DNA of 64,000 bases from Cylicocyclus nassatus (lineage: Eukaryota; Nematoda; Chromadorea; Rhabditida; Strongylidae), in NCBI GenBank assembly GCA_958299035.1, contig CATQJL010000223.1, positions 13,688,293-13,752,292 on the forward strand. Direction: 5' to 3'. Position 1 is the first letter of the stretch, and each line of letters begins with the position of its first letter. This document shows positions 47,292 to 59,659 of the stretch, in pieces. A model generated the notes under the pieces. That model did no database searches and was not told where the DNA came from. It saw only the letters and a program-made list of their open reading frames with translations. The position numbers were made by a program, and so were the translations under genes.

Positions 47292-47707
47292 AAGGTGCGT
47301 GACATGTCTGTTTGTCTGCATGTATGTCTGTATGTACGTATCTTCCGAGTAGATACAAGCTAATTGAATCAATTGGTACATGCACTTTGGGGCGGACGGA
47401 TGTCGTAGGCTACTTTTCGTTATCCTAATTTCGAGCTACGGGGATGGGAGTTGGCGTAGGGGTAACTGTGCATGCTGATTACGATGAAAAATTAGTTTCT
47501 TGATTATTCATTACTTTTATTAATTTTATCATTTTTTTTTGCAAAGTTAGAGCTACGGGACCGGGATTTGGCACAGTGGGGTAAGTGATTATACTGATTA
47601 GGATTTAAACACTGTTTGTAAGAATACCCAATACTTATATGATTTTTTTTCTCAAACCTTGGACTAGAAAAGTTGGAGTTGCACATAGTCATGCCGACTT
47701 AGATGAA
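47292..47707 (+). mobile_element. Helitron-like fragment (right arm)
   Basis: Mirror of 14,930-15,345. Confidence 0.6.
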
Positions 47708-48435
47708 ATCTATTCCTCATCCTCAATCAGCCATCAAAATATTGCTTTTAGGCGGCCGAAGTGCCGTAAGGGGGTAAGCTAGTGCGCTGATTACAAAATA
47801 AAAGCCTCGAATCAAATGCAAATGCCCGCTCAAACGTGGTGTGAAAAAGAGAAAATACACGGATCATACATATGAAATCATACCAATTCTAATTTTTTAG
47901 GAGGGTTCTGAACTGTTTTGAAAACAATGTTTTTCTTCAAAACACTCTTTTAAATTCTAGGCTCTAATAAAGCGAGACCGTTGAAATTCTGCACTCCACA
48001 CATTCTATATGCGAGGTAAACATACCATAAACATCTTCAAAATGAACGCCCAGTTCCAGCAGTTTTTGAATTTGATGGGGGAAAATCACGTTATGACACG
48101 AGAAAAGCAAAAAATATTTGAGTGGCACCGGTGGATTGGCCGTTGAAAGTTAGCATATACGCGTTTTTTGACCCAAGGCCCCAGCATGTCTCTAGGACGA
48201 GATGAGGACATTTTTGGTTTTTTGTGAGAATCTGGTTTCACTGAGTGTTGTTATATCCGTATGCTTTTCTTGGCCGAACCCCTGGTTCCACCTCGACTGA
48301 AGTGCTGATTAGATTTCAATTTCTGAACAACCGAGGCCCTCCTCGATTGAGGCAATCGATGCTGATGGGTTGTTCTCCACTGAGGCAACCACTCATCCGG
48401 CATGTGACAGCCATCAGAAATGACTGGTGCCGTGA

Positions 48436-48551
48436 CGCCTTATATACCCTCGCCTTATATACACCTCCAGGGGGTGAGAGAGCGGGGCGGGGCAGACTTG
48501 GTGTGACCAATCACAGTCGGGCCCGCCCTTTTTAAAGGGTATATATAAGGC
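48436..48551. promoter_or_regulatory. Divergent promoter-like segment (right arm)
   Basis: Mirror of 14,085-14,200: TATATATAAGG on plus at 48,540-48,550, CCAAT at 48,507-48,511, GGGGCGGGGC at 48,484-48,493 and two minus-strand TATA boxes at 48,439-48,463. A GGTAAGT splice-donor-like site lies about 350 bases downstream on plus (48,896). Confidence 0.5.
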
Positions 48552-48689
48552 GGCCGATCTCACCATTGTTAATCACTCTGCTCCGCTAGCAGGCGGCCAC
48601 TTGACCACCAAAAGCTCCGAGCACCAAGCGAGGACCAAAGATCTAGGGGCCTGCAGACCAGATAAAGGATCAAGGATCTGACAAGGAGA

Positions 48690-49320
48690 GGATACCTAGT
48701 TGAAAGCACCAAGCCAGACGAGACATATATCATCCTAAAGCGCTTGATACGCTCATTTCTGTAGTTTCTAGATGCGGAGCGGTTTTGTAAAAGGAGTCAT
48801 GAGGGGAATTTCCCTCTGGGTTTGAGCCGTCCTTCAGATGTTGGCTCTTGTCTACGAGCACTATAGAAACACAAAATGGTTTCGGCTGGCATAGTGGTAA
48901 GTAACTTGAATGAAGATTATTATAAGGATTATAATACTCATACTACTTTGGGTTTTTTCAACACTAACTTCGATTAGCATCAGTAACATCCAAAATTGGC
49001 TTTAGGGCTTTGAAGCCATTTAGAGGCTCAGTTTCGCAAAAATTACGATGGAGTTACGATGAAGGGATTAAAAGCTGGACACTCTCCTTATCAAGCAAGT
49101 CACTTACCATTCGCCAGTTGCCACAAGTTGGTCTCTCTACAGTGCGTCTAGATAAGAAGAGACCTGCTGGAGGGCACCTTAACCCCAGAGGAAAACACCC
49201 CTCATACTCCGTCTACCAAACCGTTCTGCAGCTAAAACTATAGAATTGAAATCAGCGTTCCAAGCGTTCAAGATGACAGATGTATTACCTGAACGGTGCT
49301 TTCGACTAGGTATCCTCTCC
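48690..49320. mobile_element. Old TIR element (right arm)
   Basis: Mirror of 13,316-13,946. The 77-codon plus frame at 49,010-49,243 (MKPFRGSVSQKLRWSYDEG) is unrecognised. Confidence 0.5.
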
Positions 49321-49636
49321 CTATGCGGACCGAGCGATAAAGCCTCACGGCTTTTTTTCCCTCGAGTACCAAGAAGTCAACGGCTTTACCTTGTGCACCG
49401 GGAAGCTTTAAGGCTCTGTCACAATTACTGAGAAAGACAGGCTCTATTTCTAGTACCGAGAAGCATAAAGGACCTCATGTTCCGGGAAGCCAACAGGCTC
49501 CACTTTGAGAAGCTTAAAAGTGTCCAGGCTAAACCTAACCCCCTCCGATTAGTGTCGATCTTGAATGTAGGCCCCGAAAAGGGGCATCTGCGCTGGTCCG
49601 GTCTTTTGACGTTGTTTCCGAATGGAGATAAGGGGC

Positions 49637-50040
49637 GAGATAGACCGGCGTTTTCTTGCGCGACTTTCTGCGCAAGATTTAAACGCAGTTTCTTGTTTTT
49701 ATCTAACTGCAACAGCTTTTCTAAATTTCTGAAACCCAATGTTGGTCTAATGAGGTTAATTGAGAAATGTTGTCTTGATTTCTGTGGAAACTTCCACGGA
49801 AAACCTTTTTAGTGCAAAAAAAGGCTGTAAAAACGCAAATTCTCGGCTTCGGTTAGATAATCTAAGGATATTCTTCTCTATTTTTGCTTCATTCACATTC
49901 GTTCCCATTAAAGGCAGAATTATAACATCCGGGGCTTCGCCGGATGATTTTTGTTTTTTTTTCAGGTGAAGGTTGTGTCCTCTCATGGCCCTCAAAGTGA
50001 AAGTTACCAAAGTACAAAGGCTCTATGTATCGAAGGTTTT
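49637..50040. repeat. Diverged repeat also present inside the arms
   Basis: GATAGACCGGCGTTTTCTTG through CAAAGTGAAAGTTACCAAAG matches 43,855-44,225 of the right arm in the same orientation, with many substitutions. The palindrome edge at 49,636 therefore falls exactly where this dispersed repeat begins. Confidence 0.75.
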
Positions 50041-50079
50041 GGACAAACCTTTTTGAAGCTTTGATCTTCCTGCAAGAAG

Positions 50080-52085
50080 TGGCGCGAAATCTCCTCTCTT
50101 CCTGAAGTTTTATGGATTGCAAAAAATTTGTTTTTGTCAATCCTCAAGTAACGCGGAACCTTCTAGACAAATCTTTCGGAGTCTCTTAAGCTTCGAGGCT
50201 TTCCTCCAGAAGTAACGCCGAACCAGTCAAATGCCCAAACCTTCTACCGTAAAAGAACTGAGCGTTCAAAAGTTTCGCGTCATTTGTGAAAGTGCGGAGA
50301 TATTATGAGGTTGAAAGAAATGCTGGTACTTTGCAGGAGGCTGGGCTGTATTTGACTGGTTCGAGTTACTTCTAGAGGAAAGTCTCGAAGCTTTAGAGAC
50401 TCCGAAAGAGTTGTCTAGAAGGTTCCGCGTTGCTTGAGGATTGAAAAAACACAAATTTTTTTGCACTCCATAAAACTTCAGAAAGGGAGGAGGTTTTGCG
50501 CCATGTCTTGCAAAAAGATCAAAGCTCTAAAAAGGTTTGTCCAACCTATAAAATTGGGATAAGTTTGTAGTGGGTTTCGCACTCTGAAGCGAATCTTCCG
50601 TAAGGCTTTCGAATATGCAAGAAATGTTGGTGCCCTTGGTACTAAATGGTGTGCTAAGGAATTTCGACTCTCTTTTAAAAAAAGTTGCGAAATGTGGAAC
50701 ACATGCGAATCAACCGTAAAAACTTTTGCTATGGAAAGAAATTGCGGCAGTACTGAAAAAAGAACGGGGAAGTGTTCAAGAGGTTTCTCGTTATTTCTAG
50801 AAAAAAACCTTGAAAAGGGAATGCTTTGCACTGCATGTAAATTCAGGAATAGGGTGACATATTAGCTTCACTTTTGGTGGGAAGCTTTTGAACGTGAAGA
50901 GGTTTGAATGTAATGCATGAGTTTCGGACTCAAGTAGAAGCCTTTACTCTTGTTGGAGAACTGAAGGGTGCCTAAAAAGAGTTTTCGTCAATTCTTTGGG
51001 AAAGCGTCAAAGCAATAAATGTGGAATCAATTGAAAAAGGCTGGCTGAAATTGGCTTGAAAAAGCGACTTTATCTCTGGTCGGAGAGGGAGGGAGTTTGA
51101 GGGGTTCCACTTCGCTTCTGGGGCCGCATGCACTAACCTCCCCGCGGGGAGGGGATCGCAGCTTAAAAGAAAGCTTTATATTTCGAAACTCCAGATATCT
51201 GGATTTCACGTTGTGTACCTATCCGTAAGTATTCATACTACCCTTTACTATGAACATGTTGAACAGGAGCGAGAAGCTGTACGAACCGCATTTTCCAGCT
51301 TTTGTATGATCCCTGATGATCCCCGGCGCTTTTCTTTAAAGTCATTTTTCTTACTCCGAAGTTAACGAAAACCTTCCAAAGTCGTACTGAACATCTGACA
51401 CAACAGTGCTAAGCATGTTGCTGATGAGAACAAATGAGTTTTCAAAAAGTCGAACTTTCCGGCAAACCTCAAATTTCGACCTGTGGATCATCGAAAATTT
51501 CATGACTTCAATCATTTGTTCTTATCAGCAACATGCTTAGCACTGTCGGTTTAGATAATCTGCACAACTTTGGAGGTTTTTCGTTAACATCGGAGAAAGA
51601 AAAATGATTTCAAAGAAAAGCGCCGCGGATCATCAGGGATCATACAAAAGCTGGAAAATGCGGTTCGTACAGCTTCTCGCTCCTGTTCAACATGTTCATA
51701 GTGAAGGGTAGTAGGAATACTTACGGATAGGTACACAACGTGAAATCCAGGTAACTGGAGTTTTGAAATATAAAGCTTTCTTTTAAGCTGCGATCCCCTC
51801 CCCACGGGGAGGTTATTGCATGCGGCCCTTGAGGTAAGCCTTTGAAAGGGAAGAAAATTTTCTTGGTTGTAGAATGTACTGGGCAAGCTTGAAAGAGAGA
51901 GAGAAAGAGAGAGAGATTAAAAATTCTGCAAAATGAAAGGTGTCTGGAAAGTTGCGCATCACTTTTGACAATAAGGTTCTGGGAGGTTTGAAGAGATTTG
52001 TATCCACTGCGTAGACTTCCATGGTTCAAAGAAAACTCCGTACTCTTGGTAGGGAATCTATAATTTGTGAGGGGTTTCGCGTCAC
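50080..52085. repeat. Second array of GGTTYCGCGTCACTT-like boxes
   Basis: Degenerate forms recur about every 60-120 bases (for example near 50,150, 50,215, 50,275, 50,420, 50,490, 50,570, 51,105, 51,955 and 52,070). This region is outside the palindrome. Confidence 0.5.
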
Positions 52086-53020
52086 TCTAGAGCGGATTTT
52101 TTGAGAGTAGAGAAAACGGCAGTACTTCTGGGCTAGTAGAAATGCCTCCGACCTGGAGGCAGATCGTCAGCACCCGCCGTCACATCAATGTGCGGTCGGC
52201 AAAAACTGAGATTTCACCCTTAGCCCGACAAAATGTTTTACAAAACCTAATTGAGGAGCCATAGTGACCTCCTCGAATTTTTGTGTTGTTTTCTAAATCA
52301 GTGTGCGACGCCCCGAAAAAGCTTAAAGTTGCAAACAGTGATATCTGAAAACTGAAAACTTTGTGGACTTACGATGTGCTTGATGATTCAGAGCATTTAT
52401 TTTAGAACCGCTCCGAAAATAATTCAATCCATTGAAATAAAGGTGCAGATTTCGCTTGTTGTCAAAAGCGCAGCCTCATTAGTCTAAGCAATTCCCAAAT
52501 TAATGTGTCTGAATTACCAAGAACAAATGTGAGAGCAAATTTGTCCTGAATGGCACCTCTACGGCGTTTGCAGGCGCAGCTTCGAAACTGAATAGTAATG
52601 CCACAGAACGGCTACAACCAAATCTTTCCAAGCACTGCAGAGCACTTTCTGCTGAAAACGGTACATCTTAGGTCGGTTCGAAAAAACTGAAAGCTTTGTC
52701 TTATTCGATCATGGACAATTTTGATTTCTTTTATATAAACTTTCATTCGCAATTACTGCAATAGATTCAAAAATTGATTCCCGTTGATAGTTATCAACAA
52801 TAATTTTATCGTAATTGAGAGACATTGTAATAAGATTGCAAAACTTCTGAAAAACAGTTCTAGCAAAATTACAGTTTTCGATGGTATAAAGCGTATGTTA
52901 GAATTTTGAGGCTATGGCCCTCATTCAGAAACGTCCAAAAAACCACTTAATAAAAATCTCCTTTTCCAAGATTCTTTAGAAGCACATGCAAGAGTGTTGT
53001 TTCTGAAATTTTATAGTACC
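50890..53020 (+). repeat. Diverged third copy of spacer sequence
   Basis: Matches 30,110-31,030 and 31,718-31,809 in order (CAATTCTTTGGGAAAGCGTC, AAGCGACTTTATCTCTGGTC, TTCAGAAACGTCC), but lacks the mariner and piggyBac MITEs. It carries its own palindromic insertion (51,122-51,828). A 430-bp segment near 52,415-52,840 is extra relative to the spacer. Confidence 0.75.
51122..51828. mobile_element. Fully palindromic 707-bp foldback element
   Basis: Begins GGGCCGCATGCA and ends TGCATGCGGCCC. Inversion matches continue through the AACCTCCCCGCGGGGAGGGG block, GTACCTATCCGTAAG and CATGTTGAACAGGAGCG to a centre near 51,475. The related copies at 29,590 and 30,310 are uninterrupted, which confirms it as an insertion. 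Confidence 0.82.
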
Positions 53021-53089
53021 ACATCGTATCCGTGCCCTAGAACATTTCAGAAAAAATCAGCGTTGGCTGCCGTCTTCTGCTTACAATTA

Positions 53090-54345
53090 GGTTAGTATCA
53101 GAAACCAATTATCAATTCAACCAAGCAACTCATATTAGTTTACCGACCTCCCAGTTGCCAAATAAACGAGGATGATTATCTTATACAGTCGTTAACCGAT
53201 CTAGCCAATGAAAATGCAGACACAGTGATAGTGGATGAATTCAATTTGCAAGTCGACTGGAATTGCTTCAAATCTTATAACAACTCTTCCGCCAAATTTT
53301 TGAACTTCTTTCATGAGTTTAGGTCTGAAACAGCTAGTTAATGGTGCAACTCATACATCACATACTCTTGATCTTGTTCTATCTACATTAAAAGTTGTGT
53401 CTGATGTTCAAATGCTGCATCCTCTCGCAAACTCCGATCATTCTATGGTAGGATTTGTATCAAATAAAGAAGTTTGCAAGCCCAGTCTCTTTCCTATACC
53501 CGATTTTTTCCGAACTGATTTTTCTGCTCTTCCCAGTGATCTCCTCAACGTCGATTGGCTAGATGTGTTCGACCATTATGTTTCTATGGACGATGTTTAC
53601 CAAAGGTTTTGCAGAGTTGTCTATAAGGCACTAATGGTCCATGTGCCGTTTCGAATGTCTCAACTTTACAATACCAAATACCCACAACATATATGAATTT
53701 GATGGAACAAAAGCGCAATCTTTTTTTGCACATGAAAGATTCGCACGAAAGTCACTATAGTTCTATGTATAAAAAGATTTGCTCTGTATTGACTATCACC
53801 TAAAGAAATTTCTAGCAAATCGTGAACGAAAACTTTCAGCAAAAGCTTCCTCAAAATATCTTTTTCACTATGTTAACATAAAGCTCAAGAGTTACTCTCG
53901 TCTACGCGTGCTCAAAGATACAGAAGGTCATACATACAAAGGATTGAGAAAGCTAACGTACTTGCAGAATATTTTGCTAGCGTGTTCACTCGGGAAAACG
54001 TGAATTTGGTTACCCGCGATGAATTAGTTGTCACACCATCGACTAGACCACTCCTGTGTAACCTATACTTTGATTCGTCTGATACTCGGAAAATTTTTAA
54101 AAAATTGAAACCTTCTGTTAGAGAACCTTACGACGGCCTACCTCAGATCATATATAAAGAATGTGCCGACGCCCTCTGTAAACCTTTGGCACACATTTTC
54201 AATCTCTCCGTGCTTCTTGGCGAAGTGACCGGACCATTGGAAAGAGGCACTTATCACTCCTATTCCCAAGGTACCTAGTATCAGGTGTCTGACTTCCGCC
54301 CGATTAGCATGACCTCCTCGTCGATCAATAAAAAACTAAAGGTGA
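53090..54345 (+). pseudogene. Second CR1-type relic (endonuclease to early RT)
   Basis: Frames in order give the C-terminal end of an apurinic-type endonuclease: LVYRPPSCQINEDDYL, VIVDEFNLQVDWN (the usual GDFN is DEFN), SHTLDLVLSTLKV and NSDHSMVGF. The linker LNVDWLDVFDHYVSMDDVYQ follows, then the RT N-terminus PYDGLPQIIYKECADALCKP and DFRPISMTSS at 54,294-54,325. The polymerase core is missing and the copy stops just before a structured dispersed repeat. Several stops and frameshifts make it inactive. It complements the first relic, which has the RT but no endonuclease. Confidence 0.87.
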
Positions 54346-54397
54346 TGGACAAGGAAATGCAATTGTGAGTATTACAAATTAAAAAATAAAAACAAAG

Positions 54398-54478
54398 CTC
54401 CGTTTCGTTCCTACCCTTAGACGGAGATAAAGAATGTTTTATAGCCCTCCCCGGAACTCCTCAGTAAGGAAGGAGGGC
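54398..54478. repeat. Dispersed 80-bp structured repeat, copy 3
   Basis: CTCCGTTTCGTTCCTACCC and CCCTCCCCGGAACTCCTCAG as in the palindrome copies. Both stems are kept (CTCCGT/ACGGAG and CCCTCC/GGAGGG), although the linker between them differs. Confidence 0.65.
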
Positions 54479-54737
54479 TGTCTGTATAATTTAAATAATA
54501 AAATAAAATAACTTACCTGTGTGGAGTCCGTGTATCCTTGTCCTTGGGAGTAGCGCGTATGTTTGAATAGGAAGAGGGCTGTATAATTAAATGCAGTCGT
54601 TGTCAATCAATTAGCAAATATAATACTCAGTCAAAAAAGGCTGAGCGGTAAATTTAAAATTATATTTGCAATAGAGCATGAGTATAATCATATTGTCTGG
54701 TAACTAAATAGCATTAACTTAGAGCATTGTTGTTCGG

Positions 54738-54817
54738 AGGTGTGTGTATGTATGTATGTGAGTGTGTGTATGTATGTATGTGAGTGTGTGTGTATGTGTG
54801 TGTGTGTGTATGTGTGC

Positions 54818-54850
<33 letters not shown>
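54738..54850. repeat. GTAT/TG/TA compound microsatellite
   Basis: GTATGTATGT-type units, then TG, then about 30 bases of TA leading directly into a mariner-type element. Confidence 0.95.
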
Positions 54851-54854
<4 letters not shown>

Positions 54855-55624
54855 GTTGGCACATAAGTAATGCAACTTTTTATATAACTTCTGTTTATTT
54901 GAACGTAGCGCACTCATTTTTTGGCAATATAAAGAATATGATGTAAGCTTCTAATGCACATATTTTTGCCGAATTTTACTATCTTATGTGAGGATTACGG
55001 TAGGTTTACGGTACTACGGGAAAAATTTTAGAATGCATCAGATTTTGCTGAAACTTGGCCTATAGGGCTTATTTAACATGCTGATCACAAAAATGAGATC
55101 CGTTTCGCATGAAAAGGCCTCGTTCGTAAGATCAAAAGATGAATTTCATTTTAGCGACAAATGAATATGATATTCCTGTTTACCGCATAGGATTACTCTA
55201 TAGTGCAAAGTTATAGCGAATTCTGACTTTTTGCAGCTTAGTTATTGACAAATTGCCTTCAAAACTTGACGCATTTGACTTGTTCAACTTTTCAAAGGCG
55301 CCCCACCTTGATTTGTGTTTAAATTTCATTTCTTTTTCACTGATTCCAATGTGCCAACTTCCAGCTACATGCTGCCTATAATTGCTTTTTCATATGTTTG
55401 AATCAGGTTTCGTAGGGCTTCATGTTTGCCAAAAAATCGTGTAACCTCGATTTTCAGCAGTTTTCAAATAATGCTTAGATTTTTTGTACTACGTTATCAA
55501 AAATCAAACGGTTTGCGCTGACTTGCAGCTTACAACACGATCTACATGATGCCACAAAATGAGATTGCTACATAAAATAGGAAAAAATTACGGAAAAAGT
55601 TGCAAAACTTATGTGCCAACCTAA
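54851..55624. mobile_element. Palindromic mariner-type element, chain member 1
   Basis: TTAGGTTGGCACATAAGTAA to TTATGTGCCAACCTAA. Its interior contains GCTGAAACTTGGCC, shared with the foldback at 26,975-28,150. Confidence 0.85.
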
Positions 55625-55636
55625 TATATAAATATA

Positions 55637-56519
55637 TTAGGTTGTCCCGAAAGTTTTGTCGGTTTCTTTCATCGCTCACCAGAACTCAAAGAACACCAAT
55701 CCATGAACGAGCTAGGTGTCGTTCTATTCATTTTTGTATTCTCTTTCTTATAGCTATATTTGTTCCCTGAACTACCCCTTCTTCGCGATGTTATCGCCAT
55801 GGCTTTTTGATCATCGCAGCAGTAGCGCCAAAACTATCCTGAATTTTCAAAATTTTTATTTTGATATTTTCTATAAGCGCTAGTAACTGTTATGTAGAGC
55901 AAACCTTTGGCTACATTGTACCTATTTTAGATTACGTGAGCCATGTTTATCAAGTCCGTAATAATTATTTATTTGAGAAAAACCGCGGCTTTTTGAACAC
56001 GTTTCACCACGTAAAATTACTGAAAATTCCAAGAAGCTGATTTTCGAAGCAAATCAAACTTCGTTATGTTGCATAAATGATGTTTAATAAAAATCAAGTT
56101 TAGATTCGCAAAAACTTCGAAAGCTTTCGTGCTTTTGCTGCAGTTGCGTGTTTCATGACTTTGCTAAAAACCAAGACCTCCGGAGAAAAAATTTTTTGAA
56201 GTTAAAATCAGCAGATTAGGAGTATCTAAAAGTGGCATCTTGTAGCCCGAGAGTTGCTCTATTTGAGCCATACTTAATCCTTTTCGAAACTTTGTAATGA
56301 AATTTGTAAAAATTAGCTCAACTTTGAACATGTAAATTTGACAGGTGGAGAATTTTGGCACTTATCAAAAAAGTCATACAAGATTATGGTATGAAAATGT
56401 ATCCATAATAAAGAGAAGGAAAAGCTGCATCGAATGCATGTTGAAATTCACTCGAGTCTTTATTGTGCGTGGTTTTACAGTGGTTTGAAAGAACCGACAA
56501 AACTTTCGGGACAACCTAA
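55637..56519. mobile_element. Palindromic mariner-type element, chain member 2
   Basis: TTAGGTTGTCCCGAAAGTTT to AAACTTTCGGGACAACCTAA, 12 bases after member 1. Confidence 0.85.
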
Positions 56520-56542
56520 TATATATATATATATATATATAT

Positions 56543-56909
56543 CAGTGGCGTACCCAGGATTTCGGCTCGAGGGGGGCGCGACAAAAATTTTTTTCTAAAG
56601 AAGGTGCGTGGCGTTAGCCACGCACTCCGAAAAAATTTTTGGGGTGGTTCTCAAAACTTTTGCGGGTCTCCGACCCCTAAAATCTGGAAAAAGGGGGCGT
56701 GGCGTCAGCCACGCTCCCGAAAAAAATTTTTTACAAAGCTAATTTGAATTTTTAAAAATTTTTAAAAATTATTTTAATTATTTACAAAAATAAACAAGTC
56801 ACTTGCACATTTTTATAACCCATATAAGTAACTTTCAAAAATTTCGCGACCCATTCTCGGGGGGGGCGCGCGCCCCCCCCCCGCCCCCCCCCCCCTCGGT
56901 ACGCCACTG
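56543..56909 (+). mobile_element. hAT-type MITE within the TA tract of the chain
   Basis: CAGTGGCGTACCCAGG to GGTACGCCACTG, 367 bp, with ATATATAT on both sides. The surrounding TA repeat makes the duplication uninformative. Confidence 0.9.
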
Positions 56910-56922
56910 ATATATATATATA

Positions 56923-57889
56923 TTAGGTTGGTCCGAAAGTTCTTGCGCATCACTTTCAAAAAATCGTAACTTCCTTGCCACTCGATGGATTTCGTTGAAA
57001 TTGCATCTCTTCGAAATAGGAATCCATGCACTTTACAGCAGTACCTTCGCCATGAATTACTTTGAAAAACTTCGAGAGTTACAAGCAATTGAAGGAAACC
57101 AGTCAAAATTTGCATTTTTCGAGCTGGGTCACAAAAAATTCTGGAAGTATTTTTATATGATAGAGAAAATTATGCTCATTACAATGGTGCTTTTCCCATG
57201 AGTTGAAACGAAAAAGATCGAGAGTTAGAGGCAAATGAAGAGAATTCCTTTAGTTTTGCATTTTTGAGCATGCTCAAAAAAGCTTGAAAACGTCACAGAA
57301 AATGCGGTAAAGTCATGTACATAGGTTTTGTGACCTCCTCTTTCTAGCTGGGTAAATTTCGAGCTAATCGAAAGCATTTTTGACTTTCGTGAATAATGCA
57401 GGCTTGAAAATCCGAAAAAATCACGAAAAACTAAATGCTTTCGATTAGCTCGAAACTTGCTCATCTAGAAAGAGAATGTCACAATACCCACGTTTATGAC
57501 TTTTCCGTATTTTCTGTGACGTTTTCAAGCTTTTTTGAGCAGCTCAAAAATTACAAAACTAAAGGAATTTTCTTTATTTGCTTCTAACTCTCGATCTTTT
57601 TCGTTTCAACTCATGGAAAAGGTGCCATTGTAATGAGCATAATTTTCTCTATCATATAAAAATACCTCCGAATTTTTTTGTGACCCAGCTCGAAAAATGC
57701 TAATTTTGACTGATTTCCTTCAATTGCTTGTAACTCTCGAAGTTTTTCAAAGTAATTCATGGCGAAGGTACTGCTGTAAAAAGCATGGATTCGTTTTTCG
57801 AACAAATGCAACTTCAACGAAATCCATTGAGTGGCAAGGAAGTTATGATTTTTTGAAAGTGATGCGCAAGAACTTTCGGACCAACCTAA
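56923..57889. mobile_element. Palindromic mariner-type element, chain member 3
   Basis: TTAGGTTGGTCCGAAAGTTC to GAACTTTCGGACCAACCTAA. Interior blocks (CTTCAATTGCTTGTAACTC and inverse) mirror over nearly the whole 967 bp. Confidence 0.87.
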
Positions 57890-57897
57890 TATATATA

Positions 57898-58631
57898 TTA
57901 GGTTGGTCCGAAAGTTCGTTCGCACCATTTTCAAAAAATCATAACTTCCTTCCCTCACAATTATTTTGCGCAACTCAAATTTTATTAGGAAGCGTAACGC
58001 ATAAAGTTTCCAATTGTCCCCTGGCGACTTTCCAGCATGTTCAGATTGCAGAGATAAAAACGAAAGAACGAAAATATCCGAAATTCAGAATTTTTGAGAA
58101 ACAATTCCAAAAATCTAGAAACTGCGCGATAAAATCCAGAAAAGCCATTATCCTAATTTTTCTTATATTTGATTACTAACTGAGTTAAGCTTGTGCTGAT
58201 CAAGCTCTTCTTTCAAAAGTTAAGATTTTTTGAAAAAAATTCCGAAAAATCACTTTCCTAAGAATCCCTAAGAAATCGATTTTTTGGCATTTTTTTCAAA
58301 AAATCATAAGTTTTGAAAGAAGAGCTCGATCAGCACAAACTTAACTAAGTTAGTAATCAAATATAAGAAAAACTAGGATAATGGCTTTTCTGGATTTTAT
58401 CGCGCAGTTTCTAGATTTTTGGAATTGTTTCTCAAAAATTCTGAATTTCGGATGTTTTCGTTCTTTCGTTTTTATCTCTGCAATCTGAACATGCTGGAAA
58501 GTCGCCAGGGGACAATTGGAAACTATATGCTTTACATTTTCTAATAAAATTTGAGTTGCGCAAAATAATTATGAGGGAAGGAAGTTATGATTTTTTGAAA
58601 ATGGTGCGAACGAACTTTCGGACCAACCTAT
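57898..58631. mobile_element. Palindromic mariner-type element, chain member 4
   Basis: Same first 20 bases as member 3 but a different interior (GCGCAACTCAAATTTTATTA and inverse). The two families share termini but not bodies. Confidence 0.87.
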
Positions 58632-58637
58632 TATATA

Positions 58638-59655
58638 TTAGGTCGTTTCAAAGGTAATTTCGCTTTTTTCAAACGGGCACCACATTTGACGGAGCAAACG
58701 TTTTTAAGAGATCTTGGAGGCATTCGATGCAGAATTTCAATCTCTTTCTAAAGGTTATGAAAATGTTGCAAAACAGTCAACGAGCTTTCAGAAAATAACC
58801 AAAATCTGCGACCCATGCTTTTTGAGATGGTCAAGTTTCACGACTTTTCAAAACTTTCATACCAAGCCTCAGAAGGAGATTAAGTAACCGTTCGATAGAG
58901 TTAACCTTATAGAATACAGCACTACTTTTTTCTCTTTTACATAGCTTGTCATACATTTTTAACAGAATTTTAACTGATGCTACCGATTTCCATACTCGGA
59001 CAACTAAATCTTCGTAGAACGTCAGAGGAAGAGCAACTCGCGCACTATTCGATGCAGCATTTTCTCCTCTTTCTAACAGGTGTTTTTTGCTTCCGATTCG
59101 TTTAGTTTCCGAAGAGAAATCATCATAACTCATTTTTTTTAGCGAGTCAAAGGCTGTACCCGAAAAACTCTAAATTTGATATTTCGAACCCGTAAACCCT
59201 CACTTGCTCTGTAAAATCAATGCTAACTCAAAGTACCATCTTGGTAGTCTCAAATTCTGGAAAATTATGATGTTTGATGCGATAGTGGCTGAGGTGGGCC
59301 TGCCAAAACCGATGGTTCTGTTAAAAAAATCTTTCAAAAAATTACGACGAGATATGAAAAGGAGAAAAAAGTAGTACTGTATTCTATAAGGTTTACTCTA
59401 TCGAGTCGTTACTTGAACTTCTTCTGAGGATTGATATAAAAGTTTTAAAAAATCGTGAAACTTGACCAACTCAAAGAGCATGGGTCGCAGATTTTCGTTA
59501 TTTTCTGAAAGCTCGTTGACTGTTTTGCAATTCCCTAACGTTTAGAAAGAGAATGAAATGCTGCATCGAATGCTTCCAAGATCTCTTGAAAACCTTTGTT
59601 TCATCAAATGTGGCGCCCGTTTAAAAAAAGCGAAATTACTTTTGAAACGACCTAA
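58638..59655. mobile_element. Palindromic mariner-type element, chain member 5
   Basis: TTAGGTCGTTTCAAAGGTAA to TTACTTTTGAAACGACCTAA. Same family as 7,506-8,513 and 60,376-61,397. Confidence 0.87.
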
Positions 59656-59659
59656 TATA

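Larger units (their letters stand above)
39298..49636 (-). repeat. Right arm of giant inverted repeat
   Basis: Reverse complement of the left arm without the three left-specific insertions; 10.3 kb. It begins TTTTTGGTTCTC and ends GGAGATAAGGGGC. The outer flank (from 49,637) is a diverged repeat also found inside the arm at 43,840-44,240; the inner flank is unrelated to the inner palindrome. Confidence 0.95.
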
